A DNA stretch of 64,000 bases, from positions 477,908,400 through 477,972,399 of the forward strand of contig CM077115.1 in assembly GCA_039619475.1 (NCBI GenBank). Reading direction: 5' to 3'. A program made the translations under genes and the position numbers. Shown piece by piece: positions 22,567 through 32,748 of the stretch (the first letter of the stretch is position 1; the number at the start of each line of letters is the position of its first letter). The notes under the pieces were generated by a model, which was not told where the DNA came from, did not search any database, and was given only the letters and a program-made list of their open reading frames with translations. This DNA comes from Icerya purchasi. Lineage: Eukaryota > Arthropoda > Insecta > Hemiptera > Monophlebidae.

Positions 22567-23388
22567 TGTGATGCTTGATCTGGACTCAACATTTATCGGT
22601 ATAATAGGTATATTGGTCTTTCATCATGGAATAATTGTTCTATAAGTTTCCCCGTGTTTTTAGATGTTCTCATCTTTCGATTATTGTTTCACCTTGCTTA
22701 TCGGCCGGACATCCAGCTGTTCTTCTTCTGAATGTTCCTGTTAGTTATTTTACTTTTTGGTGTAATATGAAATTATCGTGTTTTTTCTATAAACTTTCAA
22801 ATCACATTGTTCCTTAGCCCAAGTTTCTTTGCCTTCTCGAATTTTTCTTCTTATTTCTCTTTGTAAGCATCTATAATCCGTCTTATTTGAATTTTTCATT
22901 TTTCTTCTTTCTTCCATTAGGTGTAAGATATCTTCCGTTCTTTCTTCCTGATGCTACCATCGTGTTTTAAACATTTCTGCTTGATATTTTCAGTTGTAAT
23001 TATTAGTTCCTCCAACTCATTTTCATAATTTTCAGTCACATTCGTAACCACAAAAATCTATTTTCTAATTCTTTTTTCATTTCTAACGGATACTCTTTAA
23101 GTTTTTGCCAGTGGTACATTGACACGGTTTTCTTTTTAATTATTTTTAGCTCAATTCGTATTATTCCAACTAGCGGATTATGACCTGATCTAATGTCTCC
23201 CCCTGGGTAAATTTTAGCTGAGACTGCACGCTATTTCTAAATCTTTTATTCACCAAAATTAGTCTATTTGGTTCCTTATTATTCTGTTGGGGGTGCCCCT
23301 GGTTACTTGCACGAATATATATATATATATATATATAGTCTTCTAGGATGTAGTTTGAAGAAAGTATTAGTGACGATGAAATGATTTT

Positions 23389-23778
23389 CTATACTAAAGT
23401 TGCATAAGTAATTTCCACGTTCGTTTTTTTTACCCAAGCCGTATGGGCCAATATTCTCATCAATTCTACCGAAAAAAAAAAAAAAAAGAAAACTCTACCT
23501 TCTCTAATTTTTGCATTAATGTCACCCGTGATGATTGAATGATCTTTCTTCAGAATCTTTTTTATAGTTTGGGATAGTTTTTGGTAGTAGTCTTCTACCT
23601 CCTCTTCGCTACCATCTGCTGTTGTTGCATACATCCGAATAGCGTTTAAGCAAACTGGTTTAAAACCAAACTGCAGCGACATTATACGATTTGATATTGG
23701 AATAAAATTGGATATATGTCTCGATATTTCTTCACTGACAATGATGCCTATTCCTCTTTGGTGTTTACCATCTTCCAT
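23389..23778 (-). pseudogene. RTE apurinic/apyrimidinic-like endonuclease fragment
   Basis: The frame covers the middle of the APE-type endonuclease: GIGIIVSEEISRHI, then RIMSLQFGFKPVCLNAI, MYATTADGSEEEVEDYYQ (matching YAPT-DGSEEE) and SIITGDINAKI. It ends in an F-rich stretch from an A run, where the frame is lost. The first catalytic residues of the domain lie upstream of the truncation. The domain nicks target DNA to prime reverse transcription. Confidence 0.75.
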
Positions 23779-23799
23779 ACTTGAGTAATATACGGAGTA

Positions 23800-25244
23800 T
23801 TCGTTTACTATACATTTTTTTAAATTACAGAGGTTAGGTGTATTTTATTTTATTTTATTTTTGTTTACCATAGGAGATTAGGCTAGGGTTTAAGTTTTTT
23901 CATCGAACGTTAAAAAAAAAAAAAAAACCCGAAAGAAAAAAAACATACCTTTTCCCGAAGCAATAACGATAAAGAGGATAATTGAGTAATTGATTTAACG
24001 GAAACAGAACTAAGCACATTCGCTAACAACAAACACAAGCGTCAATAAGTAATTTATCGCAGCAAACTATGCACCTCCTCGATTTCATTTAAATAACACG
24101 ACGTAATCTAATCCAAGACTGGTAAGAGTACGCTGCGTCGACAACTAGTACAAATGAGCATCAAGTGCACTGTGCATGTAAACACCGGATCCATGCCGGT
24201 CCTCCAATGGATACGTATCCCGGTTATAATTCCTGAACCTGCGGCTTACTTCCGGATCTGTATCCGAAAAAATAACGAACTTATTCGCCACTATTCCGCA
24301 TTGCTGAATTTATTGTTCTTAATGTTTTGCAAAGCGCATCTTGTCTTTTTATTTATTTATTTTTTGAAGCTCTTTCCAGACAAAATCCTTTACCAGCCCT
24401 AGACGCCTCTGATAAAATTGATTGAATGCAGCGTGTTTTTGATAAATTTTGTTATTGCGAACGTGAAAAAAAATAGCAGAGAAAAGAAGCAATAATAACT
24501 CGTTATTGTATGAATAATGGAATCGGTGCATGTACGTTTAGGATTTTGTCCCTAATTTAGAAATTTTGTCACATATGTTAGCTAAGTTTTCGCTTAATTT
24601 TCTCACACTTTCGCAAGTGTTACGTTTCACTTTCAAACTATATTGCAATATATTATGCGGAAATAACAATGAACACTTAGCGAAACGTTGTTTATTTATT
24701 TGTCGGTAGCCACTGTTTGAATAACCACCATCTTTGTTATGCAAATCGGTACTTCATAAGTTGGAACATTTTCGAATACTTCTCTCAGTGTGGAACTACC
24801 ACATTTACCAAAGACAGACGTCGAAGTTCCCTCTGTTTGTTTGAAACTTTTTTCCAAACTTATTTTGTTATAGTCTTATTTGAAAATTTATTCGTAACCA
24901 AGTATGTTAATGTTCAGATCAAAATAGTAGTATGCTGCAATTCCCTTCAATACTGTTGCAATTTTGTAATAGCGCATGAAGTTTCGTAAGAATAATATCG
25001 CCGCAGTGACGATTAAATTTAAAAAAAATAAAAACAATGGCTAGTTTATGTTTAATTATTTACAGTTTTTTAATTAGATAGGTGAATTATTATGTGCTCT
25101 GTTATTGCAAGGATTATTTGCTTTCGCGTGAAATGTAATGACGTTTGAAAGGATTATTCACATTTTACTGATCGAACTATTCGCGCTGAGGAAAGAGACG
25201 TGTTGAACTGCAGTGATCAAATGTTAGGTTTCAAAACAAAGGGG

Positions 25245-25245
<1 letters not shown>
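23800..25245. other. no gene supported
   Basis: AT-rich DNA with A runs at 23911-23928 and short chance frames on both strands. Nothing recognisable. Confidence 0.45.

Positions 25246-25248
<3 letters not shown>

Positions 25249-25279
<31 letters not shown>
25249..25279 (-). repeat. 31-base A tail of the LINE (T run on the plus strand)
   Basis: Uninterrupted homopolymer immediately 3' of the LINE terminal hairpin. Confidence 0.95.
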
Positions 25280-25281
<2 letters not shown>

Positions 25282-25333
25282 TTATGCCTCTTAATCTTGT
25301 TTAGACTTTGGGCCGTGTATACTATATAGACTA

Positions 25334-25642
25334 TTACGGCCCAAGAGTCTCCGGTTGCAGGATTGCCCGTAATCCATTGTCCCTGATGAATTGAAAAACT
25401 GCACTCTGGTTCACTTCTGAATTCGAGAGAACAAGGCCGAGATTATCAAATCCGTGTCTCGTTCTGGAAGGTTGGAATGTAGTGAAATTTATGAGAATAT
25501 GATCAACTGCCGGTGGCTCTTGTGCGCGGTAGAACGGACAAGTGGTTGGAGGACGGTCATCCTCCAACCAATAGTCATGGGATAGTCTCGTGTGGCCGAG
25601 GCGTATGCGGTTGAGCGCACGATAATATGGGAGGGGCACCAT
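25334..25642 (-). pseudogene. LINE ORF2 C-terminal Cys/His domain
   Basis: A 102-codon open frame begins with LNRIRLGHTRLSHDYWL, the conserved R-R-GHT-L-H block found after RNase H in I and Jockey ORF2 proteins. It continues with a Cys/His region (TTCPFYRAQ...VDHILIN), in which the expected second and last Cys are replaced (Tyr, Asn). The role is thought to be RNA or DNA binding during insertion. It ends at a TAA inside the terminal hairpin. Confidence 0.75.
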
Positions 25643-25698
25643 GGCTCTACGGACTTCTTAATACTCTGGTGGTGGGGCGAGGTGAAGACGTGTTCTTG

Positions 25699-26141
25699 CT
25701 ACTGTTCCATTATTTGACTTCGTATTGTATCTGATATTTGAGGAGGCCCAAGGATGTTTTGTGGACTGGGGGCTGTATGAATTGAGTGAGCTGCTGTGTC
25801 CGACCTTTCATTCCCTGGGATTCCAGCATGAATTAGGACCCACAGTACGATTAAATTATAACCCTTTGACTGCAGCTCCATGATGAGTGTCAGGAATTGG
25901 TTTGTTAACCCCCTCCCCCGGATTCCACCTCCTATCATCTTAGCCGCCACTAATGAGAGTCTGTTAATTCTGTGATCGCCAGGATCACTTCGAGACAAAA
26001 GCGTATTGCGTATAATCCGACATCTAGAATTGAGCAGTAATCGCTCAGACGGATGGTTGCACTGCTCCCTTCACTTCGAAGGCGCAAGCGGTTGGTAAAA
26101 TCCTTTTGACGGGTGCTGCTTTTGCTTCGTCTGTGTAGCAT
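25699..26141 (-). pseudogene. LINE RNase H domain, frameshifted
   Basis: The tail of RNase H is clear: LIVLWVLIHAGIPGNERSDT matches the usual VW-P-H-GI-GNE-AD block, with Ile in place of Pro and the final Asp retained. The start is implied near 26141, where a frame reads CYTDEAKA-like sequence (first Asp). Frameshifts lie at about 25990 and 26100. The domain removes the RNA template during second-strand synthesis in I-clade elements. Confidence 0.7.
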
Positions 26142-26499
26142 TGGATGGCGTTACCGTGCTGCCGTATTGTTTCACACGTGTCTTGAGTAAGTTACTCCGA
26201 CATGCCGTTAGACTTATACTTTTGCAGAAGTTAACTGCTACAGGCTGGAGTTGCCACAAATGTAACGAATTGGTGGCTGCTGCCCGGCATTCTGTGAAGC
26301 CATTGACATTAACATTCGGGAGTAGCTTGGTGAGACCCGGTAGCGGGTCGTTAGTGAACGCTGCGAGTAAGCGGGTTCGGGATGGGTATAAGGCAGCTTT
26401 AAGAATGGGATATTGCACCGCAGGGTATGTAGAGAACGATAGAATTTCATTGGGTTAATTGTCAACTAAGTAAGAGATTGATTAACTGATTAATTTTCC

Positions 26500-26564
26500 T
26501 TTTTTTTTTTAGTTTCTGGATAAACGTTCTCCTGGTTGACGAGCCAAAAAAAAAAAAAAAAAAA
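26500..26564 (+). mobile_element. LINE 3' terminus on the plus strand
   Basis: Sequence aaacgttctcctggttgacg plus agcc is followed by an 18-base A run. This matches the I-family 3' end at 26976-27002 but faces the opposite way. Only the end survives, sandwiched between two minus-strand LINEs. Confidence 0.55.
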
Positions 26565-26975
26565 TAGATTGATCACGGTGATCGGACTCTACACGCGGTG
26601 GAGGTCACACGCGTACGTTTTTTCATTTAACGCTACTGGAAAACTTTGAAATGACCGTTTGGCCTTACTAACTGTCTTTATCATGAAAAATACGATTATT
26701 GTCATTCGAACGCCTTTTCATTGTTTTAAATTTAATTCCTTAATTGTTCTATTTTATAATAATTATGTTATGAAATTTCGCCTATTTTACTAATCACGAC
26801 ATGACATTTCCATTCTTCGACTTCAGCTTTTCTCACCAATTTCTAATCACTCCCTATTGTGTGATTTCCTTATCTGGTTCTTTGCTATATTCTTTTTTTG
26901 TCTCGTTTTGTTTATCATTCGCCATTCTAAAATTTTGACAGCTTGTTTGTTTTTTTTTTTTTTTGTTTTTTTTTC

Positions 26976-27002
26976 GGGCTCGTTAACCAAGGACCTTTAC
27001 CC
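26976..27002 (-). other. conserved 3'-terminal motif of the I family
   Basis: On the minus strand the last 27 bases before the A tail run from gggtaaaggtccttggtt to acgagccc, with complementary GGG/CCC ends. The same motif, more or less degraded, ends the copies at 9951, 14240, 16032, 26521 and (shorter) 9706 and 62787. Confidence 0.65.
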
Positions 27003-27030
27003 ATAAACAAAAGGTACCGAAAGAAGTCGG

Positions 27031-28345
27031 TTATATTTTGATCCGATCAGAAATTTTATCTAAAAAGGAACAAATAGCAGGAATAATTAGTGGGGAAGGA
27101 AAGGACAGGATATAGGAAGCACAATAAGGAGTAGGAAGTCCAAGCTTCAGCAAATAAGAATACAAGGCAGAACGCTCTGCGGAGAGAGATGAACACTGGA
27201 AAAACACATGATCGGCGTCGCAAATGACTGCATCATCCGGATGGAGAGGACAGTGTGGAGGAGAAATCAAGGAAAAACGAAATCTGAAGGACGGCAGCAA
27301 AAAATGGCCAAAGCGCATATGAAGAAATAACATCAGATCGCCGAAGGGAGAGATGAAAAAGAAACCATGAATATGCAGGACGAGTAGGCTGAACTGACAG
27401 ATAAAAGGAACAATTGTTGGAAAAAGAGGAAACATAGGTGTCCGACCAGAATCGGATATGAAAGCTTTTACAAATTGACAGGAGGTAATCGGATGGCATT
27501 TAAAAAAAAAAAAAAGATGAGAGGAAGCAGCAGCAGCCCGAGCCAAGGAATCAGCCACTTCATTACCATATATGCCCGAGTGGCTAGGTACCCGCAGCAA
27601 ATTAATATTGACTGAATGGAGATAGGAAAGATTGTGAATAAGTGAACGTATACGGAGGATAACAAAGTCACACAAATGATCAGGAAGGGGAGAGGATATG
27701 GCCGAAGAGTCAGAGATAATTAAAAATTTAGAGGAAAATTCATTCGAGAAAATGAAAATAATAGAGCGAAGGATAGTCAAATAATTCGTTTATGAATATG
27801 GAACAGAAATAAGGAAGGCGAAAAGATTCTGAGAGGTTAAAATCAGGAAGGATGAAGGAAGCACCAACACCACCAGGCCCCCTCGAACCATCCGTGTAAA
27901 TGGTAGTGATAGTGCTGTAGAATACCTGTTTAATTACGGCTTGGGGGAGATTTCTTGCAAATGAGGGAAAGATAAACACCTTAGGAGGATGACAAATATT
28001 AGCGATGTCGAAGGAAAAATAAGGCGGATTATTGAAAGGGATAATATACGGCCAAAATGAACTGAGACGATGTGAAATAAAAGCCAGAATAGGGATTTTG
28101 CTGGGAGTGAAACGCCAGCTGTTATAAATTGAAAGGTACGACTGAACAAGAGTAGCGGATGCGAGAGGAAGACGTTTAACAAGGAAACGATAGCCTAAAT
28201 AAGATCTACGAATAGATAGGGGTGACGAATTGGATTCAGCAAGAATAGCAGGGGTTGGAGAGGATTTAAGAGCGCCAAGACAGAGACGAAGGCAAGAATT
28301 TTGAATTACATCTAGTTTAGAGAAACGGGATACTTGGAAGCACAA
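27031..28345 (-). pseudogene. LINE post-RT linker, RNase H and C-terminal domain
   Basis: The first frame (28345-27740) starts with VIQNSCLRLCLGALKSSPTP, the conserved Q-LR-GA-P block after RT, and reaches the RNase H start TIYTDGSRGPGGVG (first Asp). A frameshift near 27770 moves to the second frame (27780-27031), with FLIISDSSAISS (third RNase H block) and RVPSHSGIYGNEVADSLA (H and last Asp). After an F-rich stretch from a T run, the C-terminal Cys/His region reads VICDADHVFFQCSSLSAERS. It ends DKISDRIKI and TAA at 27031. RNase H catalytic positions look mostly intact despite the frameshift. Confidence 0.85.
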
Positions 28346-29576
28346 CCATAGAGAAATGAATAATAATCAAATTTGGAACGGATAATAGATTTGTAAAGAG
28401 AAATAAGAATATAGGGATCGCCACCCCATTTAGTTGGCGACAGCGCTTTCAGCAAGTTTAACCTTTTAATAGTGGAAGCAGAAAAATATTTGATGTGTTC
28501 GGAGAAGAACAAACGACTATCAAGAAAGACACCGAGATAACAAAAGCAATTAACATGAGAAAGAGATACATTGTTTAAGGATAGGTTGACCAAAGCAGGG
28601 TTATAGGGACGGAGGGTAAAAATAGTATAAGAAGATTTAGAGGGAGAAATTGAAAGATTAATTAAGGAGAGAAAATGTTCCAGCATAATGAGCGACGAAC
28701 TGAATGCTTCATAGGCTGCTAAAACATTCTCAGACGAGGAAAAAAGGAGGATGTTGTCCGAAAAGAATAAAGAATAGGAATTTAAACGAAGAGAAGCTAT
28801 GCTGATAGTATAGATGCTAAAAAGAGTAGGACTGAGGTAGGAACCCTGAGGAAGACCTCGAAAAACCTTTCTTGGAGCGTCAAGAGATGAAGAGGTGTAG
28901 TGGATAGAAAGATTGATAATAAGGGAAGTGAATTTGATTGCGATAATAATTGTCGTCATTTTATCTCTTAAAGTGGGAAGATGAACCTGATCAAAAGCAG
29001 AGGAGACATCAATAAAGGAAGCTAGGGTGAAATGTTTTTGGATAAAAGACACTTATATAAGTGAGAAACGAAAAAAAACTAACACAATCAGAAGGGCCAA
29101 TACCGGGCCGAAAGCTGAACTTATTAATAGGAAATATGTTATTATGCTCCAGCCACCAAACAAGGCGCTTGTTGAGCATACCCTCGAATAGTTTTCTAAT
29201 ACAGGATGCCAGGGAAATAAGACGTAGGGAAGAATTTTTCTTAGGAATGGGAATGATGATAAAAGGAATTGAAAAGACTAAGAAGAAAACTGAGGGATTG
29301 TTCAGAAAGGTTTTTAAGAGCGAGATAGGGTATATCGTTAAGTCCTGGAGTAGGGCTGGACGATTTGGAGAGAACAGACTTTAATTCATTAAAATTGAAA
29401 GCCGAAGTTAGGAAGTGAGGAGGAGAATTTTCCGGAAAAGGAGAGTACGATTCATCAAAAGAAGGAACATAAGCTGGAGCGACGGAATCAATAAAAGAAA
29501 AAAGGCTATCGTCGGGAATACTGAAGTTGGAAGACGAGAAGAGGATGGGAATTTGAAGGCTCTGGCCATTTTCCAA
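28312..29576 (-). pseudogene. LINE reverse transcriptase, degenerate
   Basis: The N-terminal RT part (29576-29241) includes FNFNELKSVLSKSSSPTPGL, matching the usual K-SSPGPD-I motif. The gap 29240-29052 is frame-broken. The second part (29052-28312) has ASFIDVSSAFDQVHL (D-AFD motif), FRGLPQGSYLSPTLF (LPQGS motif) and SLFFSDNILLFSS, where the catalytic FADD/YADD has become FSDN. Thumb motifs follow: VNCFCYLGVFLD and LLKALSPTKWGGDP. The changed second Asp would abolish polymerase activity. Confidence 0.85.
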
Positions 29577-29973
29577 ATCTGCGAATGAGGAGTAGTTCTA
29601 GAGAACTTAGCATAGAAATTTTTCCAAGAGGACTTCTTTGTGGATTTCAATATAAACCTAGCTCTCGCATTTGCCCGTTTGTGAGCGAGAAAATTTTCAG
29701 TCGTAGGGTTAGAACGGAAGATTCTAAAGGTTGCGCGACTGGTATTAAAGGCAATGTCGCATTCCTTGTTTCACCAAAGTGAAGAAGCCGTACTGCGATG
29801 TACAGAAGATGACGTATGGCGAGGAGGAGAAAATAAAGAAAGAGCAGAAGTTAGGAAATATAAAAAGGAATTATAGAGAGGTACCGGATCGTGATCTGAG
29901 AAGCTAAATTGTTTTTTTAAAATTGAGAAGCCTCTTAGAATATGATATTTTCAAACGCCATAATTCGTTTGAT

Positions 29974-30470
29974 TTATTTTTGTTTAAGCCACTTGGGATA
30001 AGCTTGATCATTGGCACAGTGGGCACCTTTGCAATTACGGAAAGTGGGAGAAAGCTGTAGACTGCTGCATTCCGAGACTGGGAGCCTGGAAGAACAGTGG
30101 GAGCAGATGGTATAGGAACCACGGCAGTGCTTTGCAATATTTCCAAAAAGGAAGCATTTAGAGCACTGCGTAGGTAGACGAACACTAGGGAAAACGAGGA
30201 AACGAATTTTGAATATCGTAAAGCGTTCAGGAAGAGCGGTGTTATGAAATCTGATTTCAACGGAACCAGTCGGAATTTTATTGCCATCAGAAGAACGATG
30301 TATGCGGCGAATAGAGGCGATAGGAATGGAGAATTCGATCCCCTCCAAATACCTATTCTGAATAACACAGAATTAGGAATATACGCTTTGATATTATGCG
30401 ACGCAAAAAAATTCGGATGAGACAGAAAGGAATTAGCTTCGGTTTCGCTTTTAAATTTAGACGAGCTCAT
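29974..30470 (-). pseudogene. ORF1 (gag-like) with zinc-knuckle motifs
   Basis: The frame opens MSSSKFKSETEANSFLSHPN and shifts near 30350 into GIEFSIPIASIRRIHR. The remainder carries FHNTALPERFTIFKIRFLVF, then three Cys/His clusters. The first is CSKCFLFGNIAKHC, in which the position normally His in CX2CX4HX4C is Asn. The second begins CSHCSSRLPVSEC. The third, NCKGAHCANDQAYPKW, has Tyr where the usual CP-W motif has Cys. ORF1 proteins of I and Jockey elements coat element RNA. The N-terminal part is truncated. The knuckle losses and frameshift show it is non-functional. Confidence 0.8.
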
Positions 30471-30710
30471 CGATCAACTGGCTTAAAAAAGAGAAAGGAA
30501 AAGAAAAAAAAACAAAAAATATAGCGAAATGAATTTAAAGCAGCGAAAGACCTCGTTGAATACCGGAAACTAAGAGCGAAAGCCCGATTCGTATTTAAAA
30601 GATCCAAAAGAGAGTCATGGAAGAAGTTTACGTCCCAAATTACGCAGAACACGCCACCGCGCGTCATCTGGAAAAAAATCCATGCAACGGAAAATAAAAG
30701 ATCTTATCTG

Positions 30711-32690
30711 TTGCCGCAGACAATCCAAACCAACGGTCGCTGTCTTTCGAATCCATTAGAAATATCCGAAGCCTTCGCCGATGTCTTCGTCGAATCTTCC
30801 ACAAAAACATACCCTCCGGTCACAAATAATCCCCCATCATGCCATGAAGATGCTGAGAAGTATAACGCAGACATCACCCTCAAGGAGGTACAGGACGCGA
30901 TCTCGAAATCGCACGCAGCCAGCCCTGGTCCGGATGAGGTGCACATATCGATGCTCAAAAATGCGCCTCCCGAGATAACTCAATACATAGCTGAACTCTT
31001 TAATCGGTTATGGAAATCAGGAACTATCCCAGAAACTTGGCGGCAAGCAACTGTCATTCCCATTCTCAAACCACTCAAACCAATGCACCAACCACAGAGC
31101 TACCGTCCTATATCACTCACATCGGTTTTATGTAAAGTAATGGAAAGAATAATTAACGCCAGACTCCAACGGATCCTGCATGACCAAAAACTACTCCCTC
31201 GAGAACAAGCCGGCTTCCAAGCACGACGATCAACGGAAGAGCAGCTGGCGTTTCTCTCAGATTCCATCCTCAAATCATTCTCTAATCAACAACACGTACT
31301 GGCAGTATTCTTCGATCTAAAAAACGCTTTTGACACAATATGGAAGAACGAAATTATTTCCCAACTCGTACAATGGGGTATTACCGGCCGACTGCTGTCG
31401 TTCATTAATCAATTTCTCAGCGACAGAAGTTTCGTGGTGCGATTTGGATCCGTCGTTTCCAGTCGTCGTCAATTGATAAACGGAGTCCCACAAGGATCAG
31501 TCGTAAGTCCTACATTATTCAACATAGCGTTTAGCAGCGTGGTCAACGAGATCTCGCTCCCAGTACGATCGGCCCTGTTCGCAGATGACCTCGTAATTTT
31601 TATATCATGCAACACCGTCTCCCTAGGAGAGCAGGTCTTACAAGAAACAGTCAACCGCGTAGTGACCTGGGCACATAAACGTGGCCTACAATTCTCCGAG
31701 ACCAAAACCCAAGCTATGCACTTCTGCAAGCATAAAAAGTGTAACCAACAACTAAAAATCACCATCAATGGCTCTACCGTTCCTAACCAACAAACAGCGA
31801 AGTACCTGGGGCTTACATTTGACCGGAAGCTAAACTGGAAAAATCACATCAGCACTCTGAAAAAATCGTGCCTGCCAAGAATAAACTTAATGAAAAAACT
31901 AGCCCACACAACATACGGGGCAGACTTCAAATCGTTGTTGCTGCTCTATCGCGCTCTTATCAGATCCAAATGCGACTATGCCATAGCCGTCTATTCCTCA
32001 GCATCGAGCTCTACGCTTTCATCACTCAACACAATACACCACACTGCTTTACGATTAGCAAGTGGAGCCTTCCGCACAACGCCATGTTCCAACCTATACT
32101 TCTTATGTAACGAGCTTCCTCCGGATCTCCACCGGGCAGCGCGGCTTCTACAATTTGTAGCGCGTACTCAATCGTTACAACATACGCTCCTAAATCCGCC
32201 GATAAGCATACAACCTCCACGTCCGTATTCCACAAAGTGCGTTGAAGACCGCAGTCAGCTTCTGCTCTCATCGCTAAGACTAAGTCGCACGGAACTCTCC
32301 AGCCGGTTAATAAAAGAAGCCGTGGTCGCAGAATGGTGCCGCCGATGGGCAGAACTACCCATTACAAACCAGCTTCGATCGATATTCGAGACTCCAAGTT
32401 ATGTCAGCGTGTCTACCGGTCAACGGAAGACTGACGTTCTACTCATACGCCTTCTTACAGGACACACTTCCTTCACTCATCGACATCTTCTCTCTAAGGA
32501 TCCTATTCCCGTATGCTCCCTTTGCCACTATCCCTATACCATCCCCCATATTCTCCTCGAATGTCCAGTATCTCTCTCGCTCCGAAATTCCCTCCCTTCC
32601 TCACCAACACTACGAACTATCCTTCTCTGTACCCCATATCATACTCTTTTTGATCTCCTAAAGGACGTCGGCCTCATAACCAGATTATAG
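30711..32690 (+). CDS. Jockey/I-type ORF2 reverse transcriptase (5'-truncated, uninterrupted frame)
   Basis: The frame has 659 codons from 30711 and is in fact open from 30525, so the stated start is only the first permissible codon; the true protein began upstream and lost its endonuclease. RT spans about residues 60-400. It has SPGPDEVHISMLKNAP near the N-terminus, SYRPISLTSVLCKVMERII, then FFDLKNAFDTI (catalytic Asp about residue 202), GVPQGSVVSPTLF (about 258) and LFADDLVIF (Asp 292 and 293). All three catalytic aspartates are present. After the thumb (TAKYLGLTFDRKLNWKNHI) the sequence passes straight to the R-LTGH-THRHLL block and a Cys/His motif, CSLCHYPYTIPHILLEC (CX2CX7HX4C, from about 602). 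No RNase H lies between, unlike I-clade copies nearby. It would reverse-transcribe element RNA at a nicked target. Confidence 0.9.
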   Translation: MPQTIQTNGRCLSNPLEISEAFADVFVESSTKTYPPVTNNPPSCHEDAEKYNADITLKEVQDAISKSHAASPGPDEVHISMLKNAPPEITQYIAELFNRLWKSGTIPETWRQATVIPILKPLKPMHQPQSYRPISLTSVLCKVMERIINARLQRILHDQKLLPREQAGFQARRSTEEQLAFLSDSILKSFSNQQHVLAVFFDLKNAFDTIWKNEIISQLVQWGITGRLLSFINQFLSDRSFVVRFGSVVSSRRQLINGVPQGSVVSPTLFNIAFSSVVNEISLPVRSALFADDLVIFISCNTVSLGEQVLQETVNRVVTWAHKRGLQFSETKTQAMHFCKHKKCNQQLKITINGSTVPNQQTAKYLGLTFDRKLNWKNHISTLKKSCLPRINLMKKLAHTTYGADFKSLLLLYRALIRSKCDYAIAVYSSASSSTLSSLNTIHHTALRLASGAFRTTPCSNLYFLCNELPPDLHRAARLLQFVARTQSLQHTLLNPPISIQPPRPYSTKCVEDRSQLLLSSLRLSRTELSSRLIKEAVVAEWCRRWAELPITNQLRSIFETPSYVSVSTGQRKTDVLLIRLLTGHTSFTHRHLLSKDPIPVCSLCHYPYTIPHILLECPVSLSLRNSLPSSPTLRTILLCTPYHTLFDLLKDVGLITRL

Positions 32691-32748
32691 TAAATTCTTT
32701 CATTTTTTATTTTTCTTTGCCAAATCCATTTGTATATATTAAGTTATT

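Larger units (their letters stand above)
21450..23800 (-). mobile_element. RTE-type non-LTR retrotransposon, 5'-truncated and internally deleted
   Basis: A minus-strand endonuclease-reverse transcriptase reads from 23778 down to 21475. The endonuclease part (23778-23389) has RGIGIIVSEEI and SIITGDINAKI (the GDFNAK motif). The linker (23240-22650) includes SGHNPLVGIIRIELK and KKKNEKFK-type basic sequence. RT (22566-21864) has KAPDPDNFRSEF, RGVRQGCVLSP and RYVDDTVTF. The tail (21876-21475) has LNTFEMWLYRHILKILWT and SRKLKYLARIMRN. Between NFRSEF and DLDDKDMRII roughly 50-60 expected residues of the RT core are missing. Frameshifts occur at about 22305 and elsewhere. An (AT)n tract interrupts at 23313-23337. 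Confidence 0.8.
25249..26465 (-). mobile_element. 5'-truncated I-clade LINE with RNase H and C-terminal domain
   Basis: Reading 26465 to 25334 on the minus strand, frames join into the post-RT region, an RNase H domain and the C-terminal Cys/His domain. A stem-loop follows (gggccgt/acggccc, 25310-25342, overlapping the stop codon), then a 31-base A tail (T run 25249-25279 on the plus strand). The long clean A tail suggests a relatively young insertion even though the frames are broken. Confidence 0.8.
26951..30480 (-). mobile_element. I-clade LINE with ORF1 and ORF2 remnants, endonuclease deleted
   Basis: This is the most complete member of the G-poor I family in the window. On the minus strand: ORF1 remnant (30470-29974), endonuclease/RT linker (29890-29640), RT (29576-28312), post-RT region and RNase H (28345-27480), C-terminal domain ending DKISDRIKI at 27031, a 27-nt terminal motif with GGG/CCC ends (27002-26976), and an A-rich tail to about 26951. 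The endonuclease should lie between ORF1 and the linker but only tens of bases remain near 29900-29950, so about 0.7 kb or more is deleted. The plus strand is very purine-rich throughout. Confidence 0.85.

Noticed and set aside
32401..32661. 86-codon plus-strand frame within the Jockey ORF2
   Set aside because: It is an out-of-frame shadow of the ORF2 C-terminal region.
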